Part shown: positions 20,041 through 27,496 of the stretch, piece after piece
Numbering within the stretch: the stretch's first letter is position 1
Layout of the letters: every line of letters begins with the position of its first letter
Assembly (NCBI GenBank): GCA_937949745.1
Contig: CALECM010000036.1
Span: forward strand, 1 to 38,941
Direction of reading: 5' to 3'
DNA: 38,941 nt
Source of the DNA: an uncultured Bacteroidales bacterium
GTDB taxonomy: Bacteria > Bacteroidota > Bacteroidia > Bacteroidales > WCHB1-69
Made by a program: the position numbers and the translations under genes
The notes under the pieces: generated by a model
Databases searched by the model: none
What the model was told of the DNA's origin: nothing
What the model saw: the letters and a program-made list of their open reading frames with translations, nothing else

Positions 20041-20604
20041 TTAATTCGGAATGGATAATTGATATAAGACGGTTATAGGAGATTCCCCCGCTGTAACGGT
20101 TCTCTCTGCTTTGCTACGAAGACAACTGTCGGTTGCATTTCCGCAGATATCGTATGTAAATAATAACTGGACATATTCCAAACTTGGGAAAATGTTTAAA
20201 TCTTCAAGGTTGAATTGGATATAGTCCTGAACACTTTTTATGGTGATGGTGATCATTTTAATATCCTGTATTAATCGGTAATAATTATCGTCTTCTTTGA
20301 TGATGGGATAATCTTTGCCGTTGATTTCCAATACGGTCGGTGATTCGAAACCGAATCTTGATATCCCTTCGGTCGACAATGTCAGGGTCGGCTGAAGCTG
20401 ATATAATAAATTGTAAAGTTGAGGGTTATTGTGCACGGCTGACGTAGTGGAAATGAAAGTAATTTCACCCTCCAAACGACCGGAATCCGAAGGAAAAAGC
20501 CCGCCCAAAGAGTGGGCCGAAAGATTTCCGGATATGAAAAATATCAATACGTATAACAATAAAATCTTATTATTAACTTTTTTTAATAAAAAAAACTCTT
20601 TCAT
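20041..20604 (-). CDS. Small secreted protein upstream of the giant gene, 187 aa
   Basis: No family recognised. The N-terminus has a lysine-rich n-region and a hydrophobic stretch (residues about 14-28, ILLLYVLIFFIS) ending near NLSAHS, a type I signal peptide without a lipobox. The mature part is about 155 residues, beta-prone, with two cysteines close together (in YDICGNATDSC) that could form a disulphide. It lies 14 nt before the giant gene on the same strand and is almost certainly co-transcribed, so a role in export, folding or anchoring of the giant protein is a reasonable guess but is not shown. It does not look like a PorP/SprF-type outer-membrane partner: it is too short and has no obvious barrel. 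Confidence 0.75.
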   Translation of the reverse strand: MKEFFLLKKVNNKILLLYVLIFFISGNLSAHSLGGLFPSDSGRLEGEITFISTTSAVHNNPQLYNLLYQLQPTLTLSTEGISRFGFESPTVLEINGKDYPIIKEDDNYYRLIQDIKMITITIKSVQDYIQFNLEDLNIFPSLEYVQLLFTYDICGNATDSCLRSKAERTVTAGESPITVLYQLSIPN

Positions 20605-21078
20605 AAATTCAATTATTTATTAATGACAAATAGATTATTTCCGTTTTTGGATAAATTTAAATATTAATAAGCGGTACTTTCGCTTCCGATCAAGAGGGTG
20701 TTTATAGCCATATCTAAGATATTGCGCCTGTTTTTTAGAAAAATGATATTAACTTCAATAAAACATAATATTAATGGCAAAAATAAGAATTTCCGGAATA
20801 AATCATTTAAAATCTATTGTAAAAAAAGTTAAAATAAGGACATGGATCAATAGCTAAATTATTGATATTTATATAAATTAACAAAAAGATTCACTTTTCA
20901 TCTTCCAATTTAATAATATAATCAATAAAGTATCGGATTATGCAATAAAAAGGTCGGATTATAGAATTTTTCATTCGATACGAATATATTTTTATTGAGA
21001 TCTTTACATCCTTTATTTTTCATAATCTTCCGGATTTATATATTTAAAAAATAATATTAAATATGAATGTCGATAAAA
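20605..21078 (-). promoter_or_regulatory. AT-rich leader and promoter region of the giant-gene operon
   Basis: A 474-bp gene-free stretch. An exact -7 box TATTTTTG on the minus strand lies at 20778-20785; if used, the leader would be about 170 nt. A poorer box (TCTATTTG, 20627-20634) lies nearer the start. Upstream are a 9-bp direct repeat TCGGATTAT at 20933-20941 and 20954-20962 (21 bp apart) and a small palindrome ATTCGATACGAAT (20973-20985). The leader holds short inverted repeats (ATATC-TTA-GATAT). No clear -33 box was found, so the promoter call is tentative. Confidence 0.4.
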
Positions 21079-22083
21079 TCACCGGTACATAAATTTTTGG
21101 AATCCTTTGGAATAATAAGATCTGATTTTCCCGTCTTTTTCCGAACGGATAAAATAAGCCTCATATTCCGGGTGCCGGCTCAAAAATTGTAGGGATTTAT
21201 CCATTCCCATTACCATAAAAGCGGTGGCTAAAGCATCCGCTTCCACACATTTTTCAGCGATCACCGTCACACTCAATAAATTATGTGATACCGGATATCC
21301 TGTTTCAGGGTCAATGGTATGGGAAAAACGCATTCCTCCTTTTTCGTAATATTTCCTGTAAGTTCCGGATGTGGCAACGGATCTGTTTGTAAGTTGTAAT
21401 ATGGTTTGCACTTGTCTCCCGGAATCGGCAGATTCTGTGGGCTTTTCAATCCCGACCAGCCATAACTCACCTTCCGGCCCTGATCCCGATGCCCGTATTT
21501 CTCCTCCGATATCCACTAAAAAAGAGTTAAGGCCGCGTTCTGTTAATAAACCGGCTATCAGATCTACCGAATAACCTTTGGCAATAGCATTAAAATCGAT
21601 TTCTATCTTTGGGTTTTCCTTGATTAACACGTTATTGATGATATTGACTTTGGTATAACCAACCAGTTGCATTAGGCTGTCAATGGTTTGTTTAGTCTGG
21701 GAATCTGCACTTTTACTTCCGAATCCCCAGGCGTTCACCAGGTTCCCGACGGTAATGTCAAAGGCTCCGTTCGTAAGTTGGGAAATCTTCCGCGCGATAG
21801 TGAAAATCGTTTTAAAGTGTTCGTTCAAAGTTACCGGTTCATTCCGGTTAATTTTTGAAATAATGGAATTTTTTTCCCACAGGGAAGCGGTTTTTAAGAA
21901 ATCATCCAGATACTGTTCAATCTCCTCATGTGTAACTAATGTATCGTGAGCCATATAAATGATACTATAATAAGTGCCTTGTGTAAATCCTTCCATTTTA
22001 ATTTCTTTTGGCTTCTCTGGCGTAGAGATAGCATATTGTATGAAAGTGAAAAAAACGGACAGGCTTATAACAAATCTTTTCAT
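21079..22083 (-). CDS. apbE: FAD:protein FMN transferase (ApbE family), 334 aa
   Basis: Transfers FMN from FAD to a threonine of target proteins outside the cytoplasm; known targets include RnfG/NqrC-type subunits. Family landmarks are present: GTYYS near residue 36, SxWEKNSIISKIN (67-79), NAWGFG (117-122), EIDFNAIAKGYSVD (161-174), DIGGEIRASG (191-200), SVATSGTYRKY (235-245), the H255/DPETG metal-site segment (255-262) and EADALATA (281-288). Length is normal. An N-terminal hydrophobic segment (5-18) suggests a signal peptide, but there is no lipobox cysteine. No Rnf/Nqr operon or other obvious target is visible nearby. It appears to be a single gene, with 123 bp separating it from the upstream regulator gene. 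Confidence 0.93.
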   Translation of the reverse strand: MKRFVISLSVFFTFIQYAISTPEKPKEIKMEGFTQGTYYSIIYMAHDTLVTHEEIEQYLDDFLKTASLWEKNSIISKINRNEPVTLNEHFKTIFTIARKISQLTNGAFDITVGNLVNAWGFGSKSADSQTKQTIDSLMQLVGYTKVNIINNVLIKENPKIEIDFNAIAKGYSVDLIAGLLTERGLNSFLVDIGGEIRASGSGPEGELWLVGIEKPTESADSGRQVQTILQLTNRSVATSGTYRKYYEKGGMRFSHTIDPETGYPVSHNLLSVTVIAEKCVEADALATAFMVMGMDKSLQFLSRHPEYEAYFIRSEKDGKIRSYYSKGFQKFMYR

Positions 22084-22118
22084 GATGAAAATCTAAATAA
22101 TAGGGATCATTTATTCTG

Positions 22119-22126
22119 CAAAAGTC
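22119..22126 (-). promoter_or_regulatory. Candidate -7 box of apbE
   Basis: GACTTTTG matches TAnnTTTG at 7 of 8 positions and lies about 35 nt upstream of the apbE start. No convincing -33 element was seen. Confidence 0.3.
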
Positions 22127-22206
22127 GTTTATTTTTATTTGCGAACCCGATTTTTGGAAAATTATTTTAAATAGTAACCAATTTAAAATGCCGAAAAGCT
22201 TCTATG

Positions 22207-23241
22207 TTAATTTCCGTTGATAACCAGTTTATAGCCTACACCTTTTACGGTAACGATCTGTATGGACGGATCTTTTTTTAAATACTTACGTAAATTTGTC
22301 AGGTATGTATCCAGGCTTCGGGAGTAAATAATACCACTGCTTCCCCAGTTTTCTTCCAGCAAAATATGACGTTCTACAATATTGCCGTGTTGCATGCATA
22401 AGGCGTAAAGGATCGCATTCTCTTTTTTATTGAGCTGCACAGTTTCGCCAAATCCACGTAGTTCGTTTTTGTCGGGATCAAATGAAAATTTCCCGAGAGA
22501 AAATGTATTATCGGGGATATTCTCCTGCTGATTGTTCTTTTGTAAATATCCATCTTTTTTTCTTGAATATTTTTTATAAAGAAGTCCCAAACATATTAAT
22601 ATGACGAGTGTGATAAGGATGGTGAAAATCAATATTCCGGGCATGGCGGCGAAAATAACTCCCGGTGTAATATGCAGGATTGCCCGGACCGCTTCCGTAT
22701 TTGAAATTTCCGAAACCAATGTGGTTTCCGGTTTTATTTCCGGACGTGGTTCATCCTGAAATAACGAGGATTCGATCACTTCCCCGGTCTCGACGTTATA
22801 CCTGTCAATCACGAAAGATACGGCAATATTTTTGTCATGCAGCATACCTCCGAATAAATCGGCCAGACAATATATATTCATCGGGACCATATTTTCCCGT
22901 ATATCCCAGAAGACCCGGTTCAGGAATTCCACGATCGAATGCCCGGACATATTGTTGTATACAATGGTATCGGCATCATAACATTTCCTTACGATCGTGA
23001 TCTCTTCATTTCCGCAACTTTGGATCGTAACGCCGCCGGGATTTACGATATCCACAACAGGTATCCTGTAGGTCTGCTCTTTCTGGTATGCAAGCTCAAA
23101 GGCATCCTCAATTTCCGCCATAATATGCCGGTATTTCATTTTATAGGCATCATAAAGCCAGGCCGATTGTAAAATGATTACGGAAATAACCCCGATTATC
23201 AGTATAAGAAGACGGTAATGATATTTTCTATGTAAACCCAT
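22207..23241 (-). CDS. Membrane-anchored one-component regulator with C-terminal OmpR-type winged helix, 344 aa
   Basis: Layout is that of a sensor kinase with the kinase replaced by a DNA-binding domain. TM1 is at about residues 10-31, a periplasmic sensing segment at about 32-190, TM2 at about 195-222, and a cytoplasmic linker leads to a Trans_reg_C winged helix at about 252-342. The winged helix shows FDPDKNEL, LNKKENAILYALC, RSLDTYLTNLRKYL and the wing VKGVGYKL. ToxR and CadC have the DNA-binding domain at the N-terminus, so this is the reverse order. The ligand is unknown. The ATG at 23241 is preferred to a TTG two codons upstream. It is transcribed divergently from the DoxX/DUF1573 operon, which is a candidate target, and in-phase direct repeats lie between them. 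Confidence 0.85.
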   Translation of the reverse strand: MGLHRKYHYRLLILIIGVISVIILQSAWLYDAYKMKYRHIMAEIEDAFELAYQKEQTYRIPVVDIVNPGGVTIQSCGNEEITIVRKCYDADTIVYNNMSGHSIVEFLNRVFWDIRENMVPMNIYCLADLFGGMLHDKNIAVSFVIDRYNVETGEVIESSLFQDEPRPEIKPETTLVSEISNTEAVRAILHITPGVIFAAMPGILIFTILITLVILICLGLLYKKYSRKKDGYLQKNNQQENIPDNTFSLGKFSFDPDKNELRGFGETVQLNKKENAILYALCMQHGNIVERHILLEENWGSSGIIYSRSLDTYLTNLRKYLKKDPSIQIVTVKGVGYKLVINGN

Positions 23242-23286
23242 ATGCAAATATAGAGATAAATCACGCTATGTTTTATTACGTTATGG

Positions 23287-23294
23287 CAAAAATA
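23287..23294 (-). promoter_or_regulatory. Candidate -7 box of the membrane regulator gene
   Basis: Exact TATTTTTG on the minus strand, giving a leader of about 40 nt to the ATG at 23241. A second exact box, TATATTTG at 23245-23252, ends only 3 nt before the ATG and would give a leaderless or 5'-trimmed message. Confidence 0.4.
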
Positions 23295-23333
23295 TTTAGT
23301 TTTTAATATTATGATAATCAATTGTGTAGATAT

Positions 23334-23416
23334 TTATTTGACGTAAATAAGACCATTATTTGACATTGTTTGCCGTGTCCTGAGAAAGATTTGATAATCA
23401 CACTACCATTATTTGA
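23334..23416. promoter_or_regulatory. Three in-phase direct repeats TTATTTGA between divergent genes
   Basis: TTATTTGAC at 23334-23342 and 23356-23364, and TTATTTGA at 23409-23416. The last two share the longer ACCATTATTTGA. Start-to-start spacings are 22 and 53 bp, close to two and five helical turns. OmpR-type winged helices usually bind direct repeats, so this is a plausible operator for the adjacent regulator; binding is inferred. Confidence 0.4.
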
Positions 23417-23504
23417 AATAAAAAGCCATTTCTGCATTGTTAAACACGGGATATTTGCCCTGTAGTTTTTGCCACAGCTTATTTCCATAGATATTATAAA
23501 AAAT

Positions 23505-24797
23505 ATGAAGAATAGAAATTTATTAAAATCACTGACTGTTATCTTCCGCGTAATACAGGGAATTACCTTTGTCTTTTCCGGCTTTGTAAAAGCAGTAGAT
23601 CCTTACGGATTCGCCCTGAAAATCCAGGAACATCTTTTAGTTTTCCATCTGGATATCTTCTCTTTTTTATCCATGCCGGCTTCATTGGGACTTTGCGCAT
23701 TGGAATTGGTTTCAGGATTGTTGCTTTTATTAGGATTATTCCCTAAATGGAATTCCAGGATAATCCTGCTGATTATGGTATTTATGACGATATTGACTTT
23801 CTATCTGGCGCTCACGAATCCTGTGGGAGATTGCGGTTGTTTCGGAGACGTTATCATCCTGACCAATTGGGAGACTTTTATCAAAAATATTTTTCTCCTG
23901 GTATTTGCTGTCTTTTTATTTTTCCATTATAATTTGATTACACCTTTATTCACATCTAAATCGGAAAAATGGGTTTTAGCCTATATAGTGATATTTACTT
24001 CCGGTTTGCTTTTCGTAAGTTATTATTATGACAATGTTGCCGATTTCAGGGGATACGGGACCGGTGCCGATCTTCCGGAGAAAATGATTGTGGAAGAAAG
24101 TAAAAAACCGATTGAGCAGATTTACTTTATCTATGAAAGGAATGGTGAAAAGAAAGAATTTGATTCCGGAAATTACCCATGGCAGGATAGTTCATGGACA
24201 TTTATCCAGAGGATTACGAAAGAGATAAAGCCAGGCCAGACTCCGGAAATAAGTGATTTTTCCATAGGACAATATATTTTCAATGATGAGATGACCAGGA
24301 TCGTCGATCAAATTAATATTACGGAAGAGGTTCTTCAGGATACGAATTACGTTTTCCTGATGATCGCTCCGTTTCTGACGGAAATAAAAGGAAAAGATAT
24401 CATTAAATTCGCCGGCATCGCTGAATATGCCTCGAAGTATGGATACCCATTCTTTTGCCTGACTTCTTCCCTGGAACAGGATATTGTCGCGGCCAAAAAC
24501 GGGATATTTCCCCAAATGAATTTTTGCGGTACTGATCAGAAAGCACTGCAAACTATCATTCGTTCTACTCCGGGACTGGTGTTATTGAAAAAAGGTATAA
24601 TCATTCATAAATGGAGCCGCGTGTTGCTTCCGTCGCCGGAAGAGTTAGGTAAACCATTACAACAGCTGGAGTTTAGTAAGACGATAAAGGCATCTAAGAA
24701 AAACGCAAGGAATATATTGGTCTGCCTTCTTTTATTAATAATTCCTTTAGCGGGAATAAAATCGATAGAAATTTTCAAAAGTAATCATCTAAATTAA
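23505..24797 (+). CDS. DoxX/MauE-like membrane protein with thioredoxin-like C-terminal region (BT_3928 family), 430 aa
   Basis: The N-terminal DoxX/MauE-like part has about four membrane segments (residues about 10-30, 52-78, 84-104, 126-146) and the motif DCGCFGD (109-115), whose C110/C112 pair is the likely redox site. A further segment follows at about 158-175. A periplasmic region (about 180-395) has a thioredoxin-like pattern (YVFLMIAPF, PGLVLLKKGIIIHKW) but no CxxC. A last membrane segment is at about 402-420. Such proteins are thought to act in disulphide or quinone redox chemistry in the envelope; the partner is unknown. A TTG 12 codons upstream keeps the frame open, but the ATG at 23505 gives a normal N-terminus. 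DUF1573 follows after 5 nt. Confidence 0.85.
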   Translation: MKNRNLLKSLTVIFRVIQGITFVFSGFVKAVDPYGFALKIQEHLLVFHLDIFSFLSMPASLGLCALELVSGLLLLLGLFPKWNSRIILLIMVFMTILTFYLALTNPVGDCGCFGDVIILTNWETFIKNIFLLVFAVFLFFHYNLITPLFTSKSEKWVLAYIVIFTSGLLFVSYYYDNVADFRGYGTGADLPEKMIVEESKKPIEQIYFIYERNGEKKEFDSGNYPWQDSSWTFIQRITKEIKPGQTPEISDFSIGQYIFNDEMTRIVDQINITEEVLQDTNYVFLMIAPFLTEIKGKDIIKFAGIAEYASKYGYPFFCLTSSLEQDIVAAKNGIFPQMNFCGTDQKALQTIIRSTPGLVLLKKGIIIHKWSRVLLPSPEELGKPLQQLEFSKTIKASKKNARNILVCLLLLIIPLAGIKSIEIFKSNHLN

Positions 24798-24802
24798 ACA
24801 GT

Positions 24803-25246
24803 ATGAAAAATTTTAAATTAATGGCATTATGTATGCTTACGTGTGGCATTCTGACAGGATTTCACGCAACCGCTCAAAACAATGATTTTGAAAAACAAAG
24901 CAATCGGATACGGGAAAGTGCGGGTCCGAAGATTGAGTTCGATAAGCTGGAGCATGATTATGGATCCCTTACCGAAGGTGATAACGGAGAAGCGGTATTT
25001 TCTTTTACAAATACGGGACAAGAACCTCTCATTATTACCAAAGTTCATGGCTGCTGTGGCGTAACCGTACTCGACTGGACTAAAGAACCGCTGGTTCCGA
25101 ATATTACGGGCTTCGTGAAATTGCGGTATTTTACTTCCAGGATCGGAACAATCAATAAAGTGGTTACGGTAAGTACTAACGATCCTGAGAATCCGGTCAT
25201 TCAATTGAAACTACGAGGGGAGGTCCGGAAAAAATCGGAGGAATAA
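24803..25246 (+). CDS. DUF1573 secreted protein, 147 aa
   Basis: Signal peptide of about 24 residues ending ATAQN. The rest is one DUF1573 domain, an immunoglobulin-like fold related to ASH/MSP domains: EHDYGSLTEGD, FSFTNTGQEPLIITKV, GCCGVTVLDW, PVIQLKLRGEV. The GCCG cysteine pair is characteristic of the family. Function is unknown; these proteins are often found beside envelope redox or DoxX-type proteins in Bacteroidetes, as here. It is the second gene of the operon begun by the DoxX-like gene. The transcript probably runs into the hairpin array that starts 13 nt later. Confidence 0.9.
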   Translation: MKNFKLMALCMLTCGILTGFHATAQNNDFEKQSNRIRESAGPKIEFDKLEHDYGSLTEGDNGEAVFSFTNTGQEPLIITKVHGCCGVTVLDWTKEPLVPNITGFVKLRYFTSRIGTINKVVTVSTNDPENPVIQLKLRGEVRKKSEE

Positions 25247-25258
25247 AATTTTACACTG

Positions 25259-26095
25259 GCCGCATACCTGACAGCATGCGATGAATTTTCCGCATTTGAA
25301 AAAGCTACCGGACTGGAATCCCTGACGGAATTCAGGAAGTATGACGGATAGGAGAGACAAGTTCCGTAATTTAAAATGGCATTCGATTTTGAATGCCATT
25401 AGGCATTTCCGCTTGGTAAAGTTCACTCACAGGTTCACGTATGCCGTGAGGTATGCGGCCAAACCTTTTTATATTTGGGAGTTTACCGGACTGGAATCCC
25501 TGACGGGATTCAGGAAGTGACGGATAGGAGGAATAAGTTCTGTAAATCTTAAAAAATGTTATCGATTTTTGAATGCCGTTAGGTATTCCCGCTTGGTAAA
25601 CTTCACTCACAGGTTCACGCATGCCGTGAGGTATGTGGCCAAATTGTGCCAGTCGGAGAATCCCTGACGGGATTCAGGAAGTATGACGGATAGGAGGAAT
25701 AAGTTCCGTAAATTTAAATGTCATCCATTTTGAATGCCATTAGGCATTCCCACTTGGTAAAGTTCACTCATAGGTGTTCACGCATGCCATGAGGTATGTG
25801 GTCAAACCTTTCATATTTGGGAGTTTACCGGACTGGAATCCCTGACGGGATTCATGAAGTATGACGGATAGAAGGGGCAAGTTCCGTAAATTTAAAATGG
25901 CATTCGATTTTTGAATGCCGTTAGGTATTCCCGCTTGGTAAAGATAAAGTTCAATCACAGGTTCACGCATGCCGTGAGGTATGCGGCCAAATTGTGCCAG
26001 TCGGAGAATCCCTGACGGGATTCAGGAAGTATGACAGATAGAAGAGACAAGTTCCGTAATTTAAAATGGCATTCGATTTTGAATGCCATTAGGGA
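25259..26095. repeat. Hairpin-rich intergenic tandem repeat, five units of about 170 bp (array 2)
   Basis: CCTGACGG recurs at 25321, 25499, 25663, 25841 and 26011 (periods 178, 164, 178, 170). Each unit holds GAATCCC-TGAC-GGGATTC, then AGGAAGTATGACGGATAG and AAGTTCCGTAAATTT, then the pair GGCATTC/GAATGCC with a 6-nt loop in the best units, then a second partner GGCATT/GGTATT after a 4-nt loop, then GCTTGGTAAAGTTCACTCACAG with minor variation, and the hairpin GCATGCC-GTGA-GGTATGC. Two kinds of linker alternate (AACCTTT...TTTACCGGACTGG, and AATTGTGCCAGTCGGAG), so the array is built of dimers of about 342 bp. There is no protein-coding signal; long antisense frames exist only because the unit lacks stops. 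Confidence 0.85.
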
Positions 26096-26149
26096 TTATA
26101 TTCCTTATGAGCTTTGGTTATCCCATATTTCTTCTTCTATATAATGTTG

Positions 26150-26157
26150 TATTTTTG
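26150..26157 (+). promoter_or_regulatory. -7 box of the ATP-grasp-like gene
   Basis: Exact TATTTTTG. The start codon is 53 nt downstream of the box, so the leader would be about 46 nt. The -33 region has only a weak match. It lies just outside the repeat array and so gives this gene its own promoter. Confidence 0.5.
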
Positions 26158-26209
26158 CAATCAACTAATAACAGGTTAATAAGAATCTTTTAAGAGGGAA
26201 TAAATATCG

Positions 26210-27397
26210 ATGATACACTACTTTAATCCCGGGCATGAAACAGCCGTTTTCAATGCATCTCCGTATTATCTGCCTTCGGAAACCGTTTTGAAAATGCAGG
26301 ATGACCTCTCTTTTTTGCCGGCATGGTATGCTGAGAAAGGAGACGCTGTGTTTCTGCCGGAAATAAAGGATCCCGGTTATTTTAAATTTCTGGAGAACTC
26401 ATTTCCCGCTTTACCGTATCCCTCTTTAGCGAACAACTTGTCGGAAAGAAGCCGGGACAAAGTTTCGTGCTGGGGAATATCACCGCGGGCCATACATTAT
26501 TTTGAATCACTCAATGAGAAATTCGGTCTGCAGTTGCAGGTGCCTTTATGGAAAGAAGAATATACTTATCTCAATAGCAGGAAATTTGCCCGGGATGTTC
26601 TGGCCGCTTTACAAAAAACGATAAACGGGATACCGGATCGGTTAATCCCAATTTTTTGCGATGATATAGATGAAATTGAGAAATTACTGACCTCGTCGGA
26701 TGCTCCATTATTGGCTAAGTCGCTTTACTCTTCTTCGGGACGGGGTTTGCTTTGGTTATCCGGGAAACTGAAAGCCAAAGAACGGGAAGTTCTACGCGGG
26801 ATGTTGAGAAAACAAAAGGAAGTTGCGATAGAATATGTTTTGGATAAACAACTGGATTTTTCCATGCAATTTTCATCTGATGGAAAAGAGATTTCTTTTG
26901 AAGGTTATTCTCTTTTTGAAACTACTCCCAAGGGCGCTTACACCTCTTCTTATCTTTACTCACAGGAAAAAATAGAGGAAACGCTGGCCGGGAAGATACC
27001 GTTGGAGGCATTGGAAAATATCCAACAGCAATTAATTCTTATTTTTAAAGATGTAATCGTGTGTCATTATGAAGGATGTATAGGGGTGGATATGATGATT
27101 TATAAGGATGAAGGCGAATACAGGATACATCCGTGCCTGGAAATTAATTTACGGTATAATATGGGATATCTGGGAGTGAAAATGTTTCAGCATTATATTA
27201 GTTCGTTATCCGTGGGTGTATTTAAGATCAATTACAATCCGGAAAAAAAAGGGGCTTATGATTACCATTTGCAGATGTGTCGTCAATTTCCCTTATCTAT
27301 TGAGAAAGGGAAAATAAAAAGAGGTTACTTTCCGCTTAACCCTGTAACCAAAGAAACCCGCTATAACGCATTTGTTTCGGTTGAGGAATGTGGATAG
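26210..27397 (+). CDS. Uncharacterised ATP-grasp-like protein, 395 aa
   Basis: The fold is inferred from motifs. LLAKSLYSSSGRG (from residue 167) fits the nucleotide-binding lysine (K170) and glycine/serine-rich loop. VAIEYVLDKQLDFS fits the adenine-side strand. GVDMMIYKD followed by E311-I-N313-L-R315-YNMG fits the metal- and phosphate-binding ExNxR motif. The N-terminal 120 residues (starting MIHYFNPGHETAVFNASPYY) resemble a pre-ATP-grasp region with a conserved NPGHE. There is no signal peptide, so it is cytoplasmic. Such enzymes ligate a carboxylate to an amine or thiol; the substrate cannot be told. It has its own candidate promoter and is separated by 99 bp from the TonB receptor gene. 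Confidence 0.7.
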   Translation: MIHYFNPGHETAVFNASPYYLPSETVLKMQDDLSFLPAWYAEKGDAVFLPEIKDPGYFKFLENSFPALPYPSLANNLSERSRDKVSCWGISPRAIHYFESLNEKFGLQLQVPLWKEEYTYLNSRKFARDVLAALQKTINGIPDRLIPIFCDDIDEIEKLLTSSDAPLLAKSLYSSSGRGLLWLSGKLKAKEREVLRGMLRKQKEVAIEYVLDKQLDFSMQFSSDGKEISFEGYSLFETTPKGAYTSSYLYSQEKIEETLAGKIPLEALENIQQQLILIFKDVIVCHYEGCIGVDMMIYKDEGEYRIHPCLEINLRYNMGYLGVKMFQHYISSLSVGVFKINYNPEKKGAYDYHLQMCRQFPLSIEKGKIKRGYFPLNPVTKETRYNAFVSVEECG

Positions 27398-27442
27398 TAA
27401 TAAAATCTGGATTATTCATCAAAATGTAATAGGATCTTAAAA

Positions 27443-27470
27443 TTGCCGAAATAATTCTTCTCTTTTTTTG
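27443..27470 (+). promoter_or_regulatory. Candidate promoter of the TonB receptor operon
   Basis: TTG at 27443-27445 and TTTTTTTG (7 of 8 to TAnnTTTG) at 27463-27470, with a 17-nt spacer. The start codon lies 26 nt beyond the -7 box. Confidence 0.4.
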
Positions 27471-27496
27471 CATTCGTAATTCAATTAAATAGATTT

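Noticed and set aside
20605..21078. Hidden small gene between the 187-aa gene and apbE
   Set aside because: The stretch is very AT-rich with frequent stops in all frames and no start followed by a plausible peptide.
23469..23504. Upstream TTG start for the DoxX-like gene
   Set aside because: It adds 12 residues before a natural N-terminus; the ATG at 23505 fits the family better.
25211..25970. Minus-strand frames of 68-83 codons across the repeat array
   Set aside because: They repeat the same peptide pattern only because the repeat unit lacks stops in that frame; no start context or protein-like composition.
25259..26095. Possible CRISPR array
   Set aside because: The period is about 170 bp and similarity runs through the whole unit. 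There are no short repeats with unique spacers and no cas genes.
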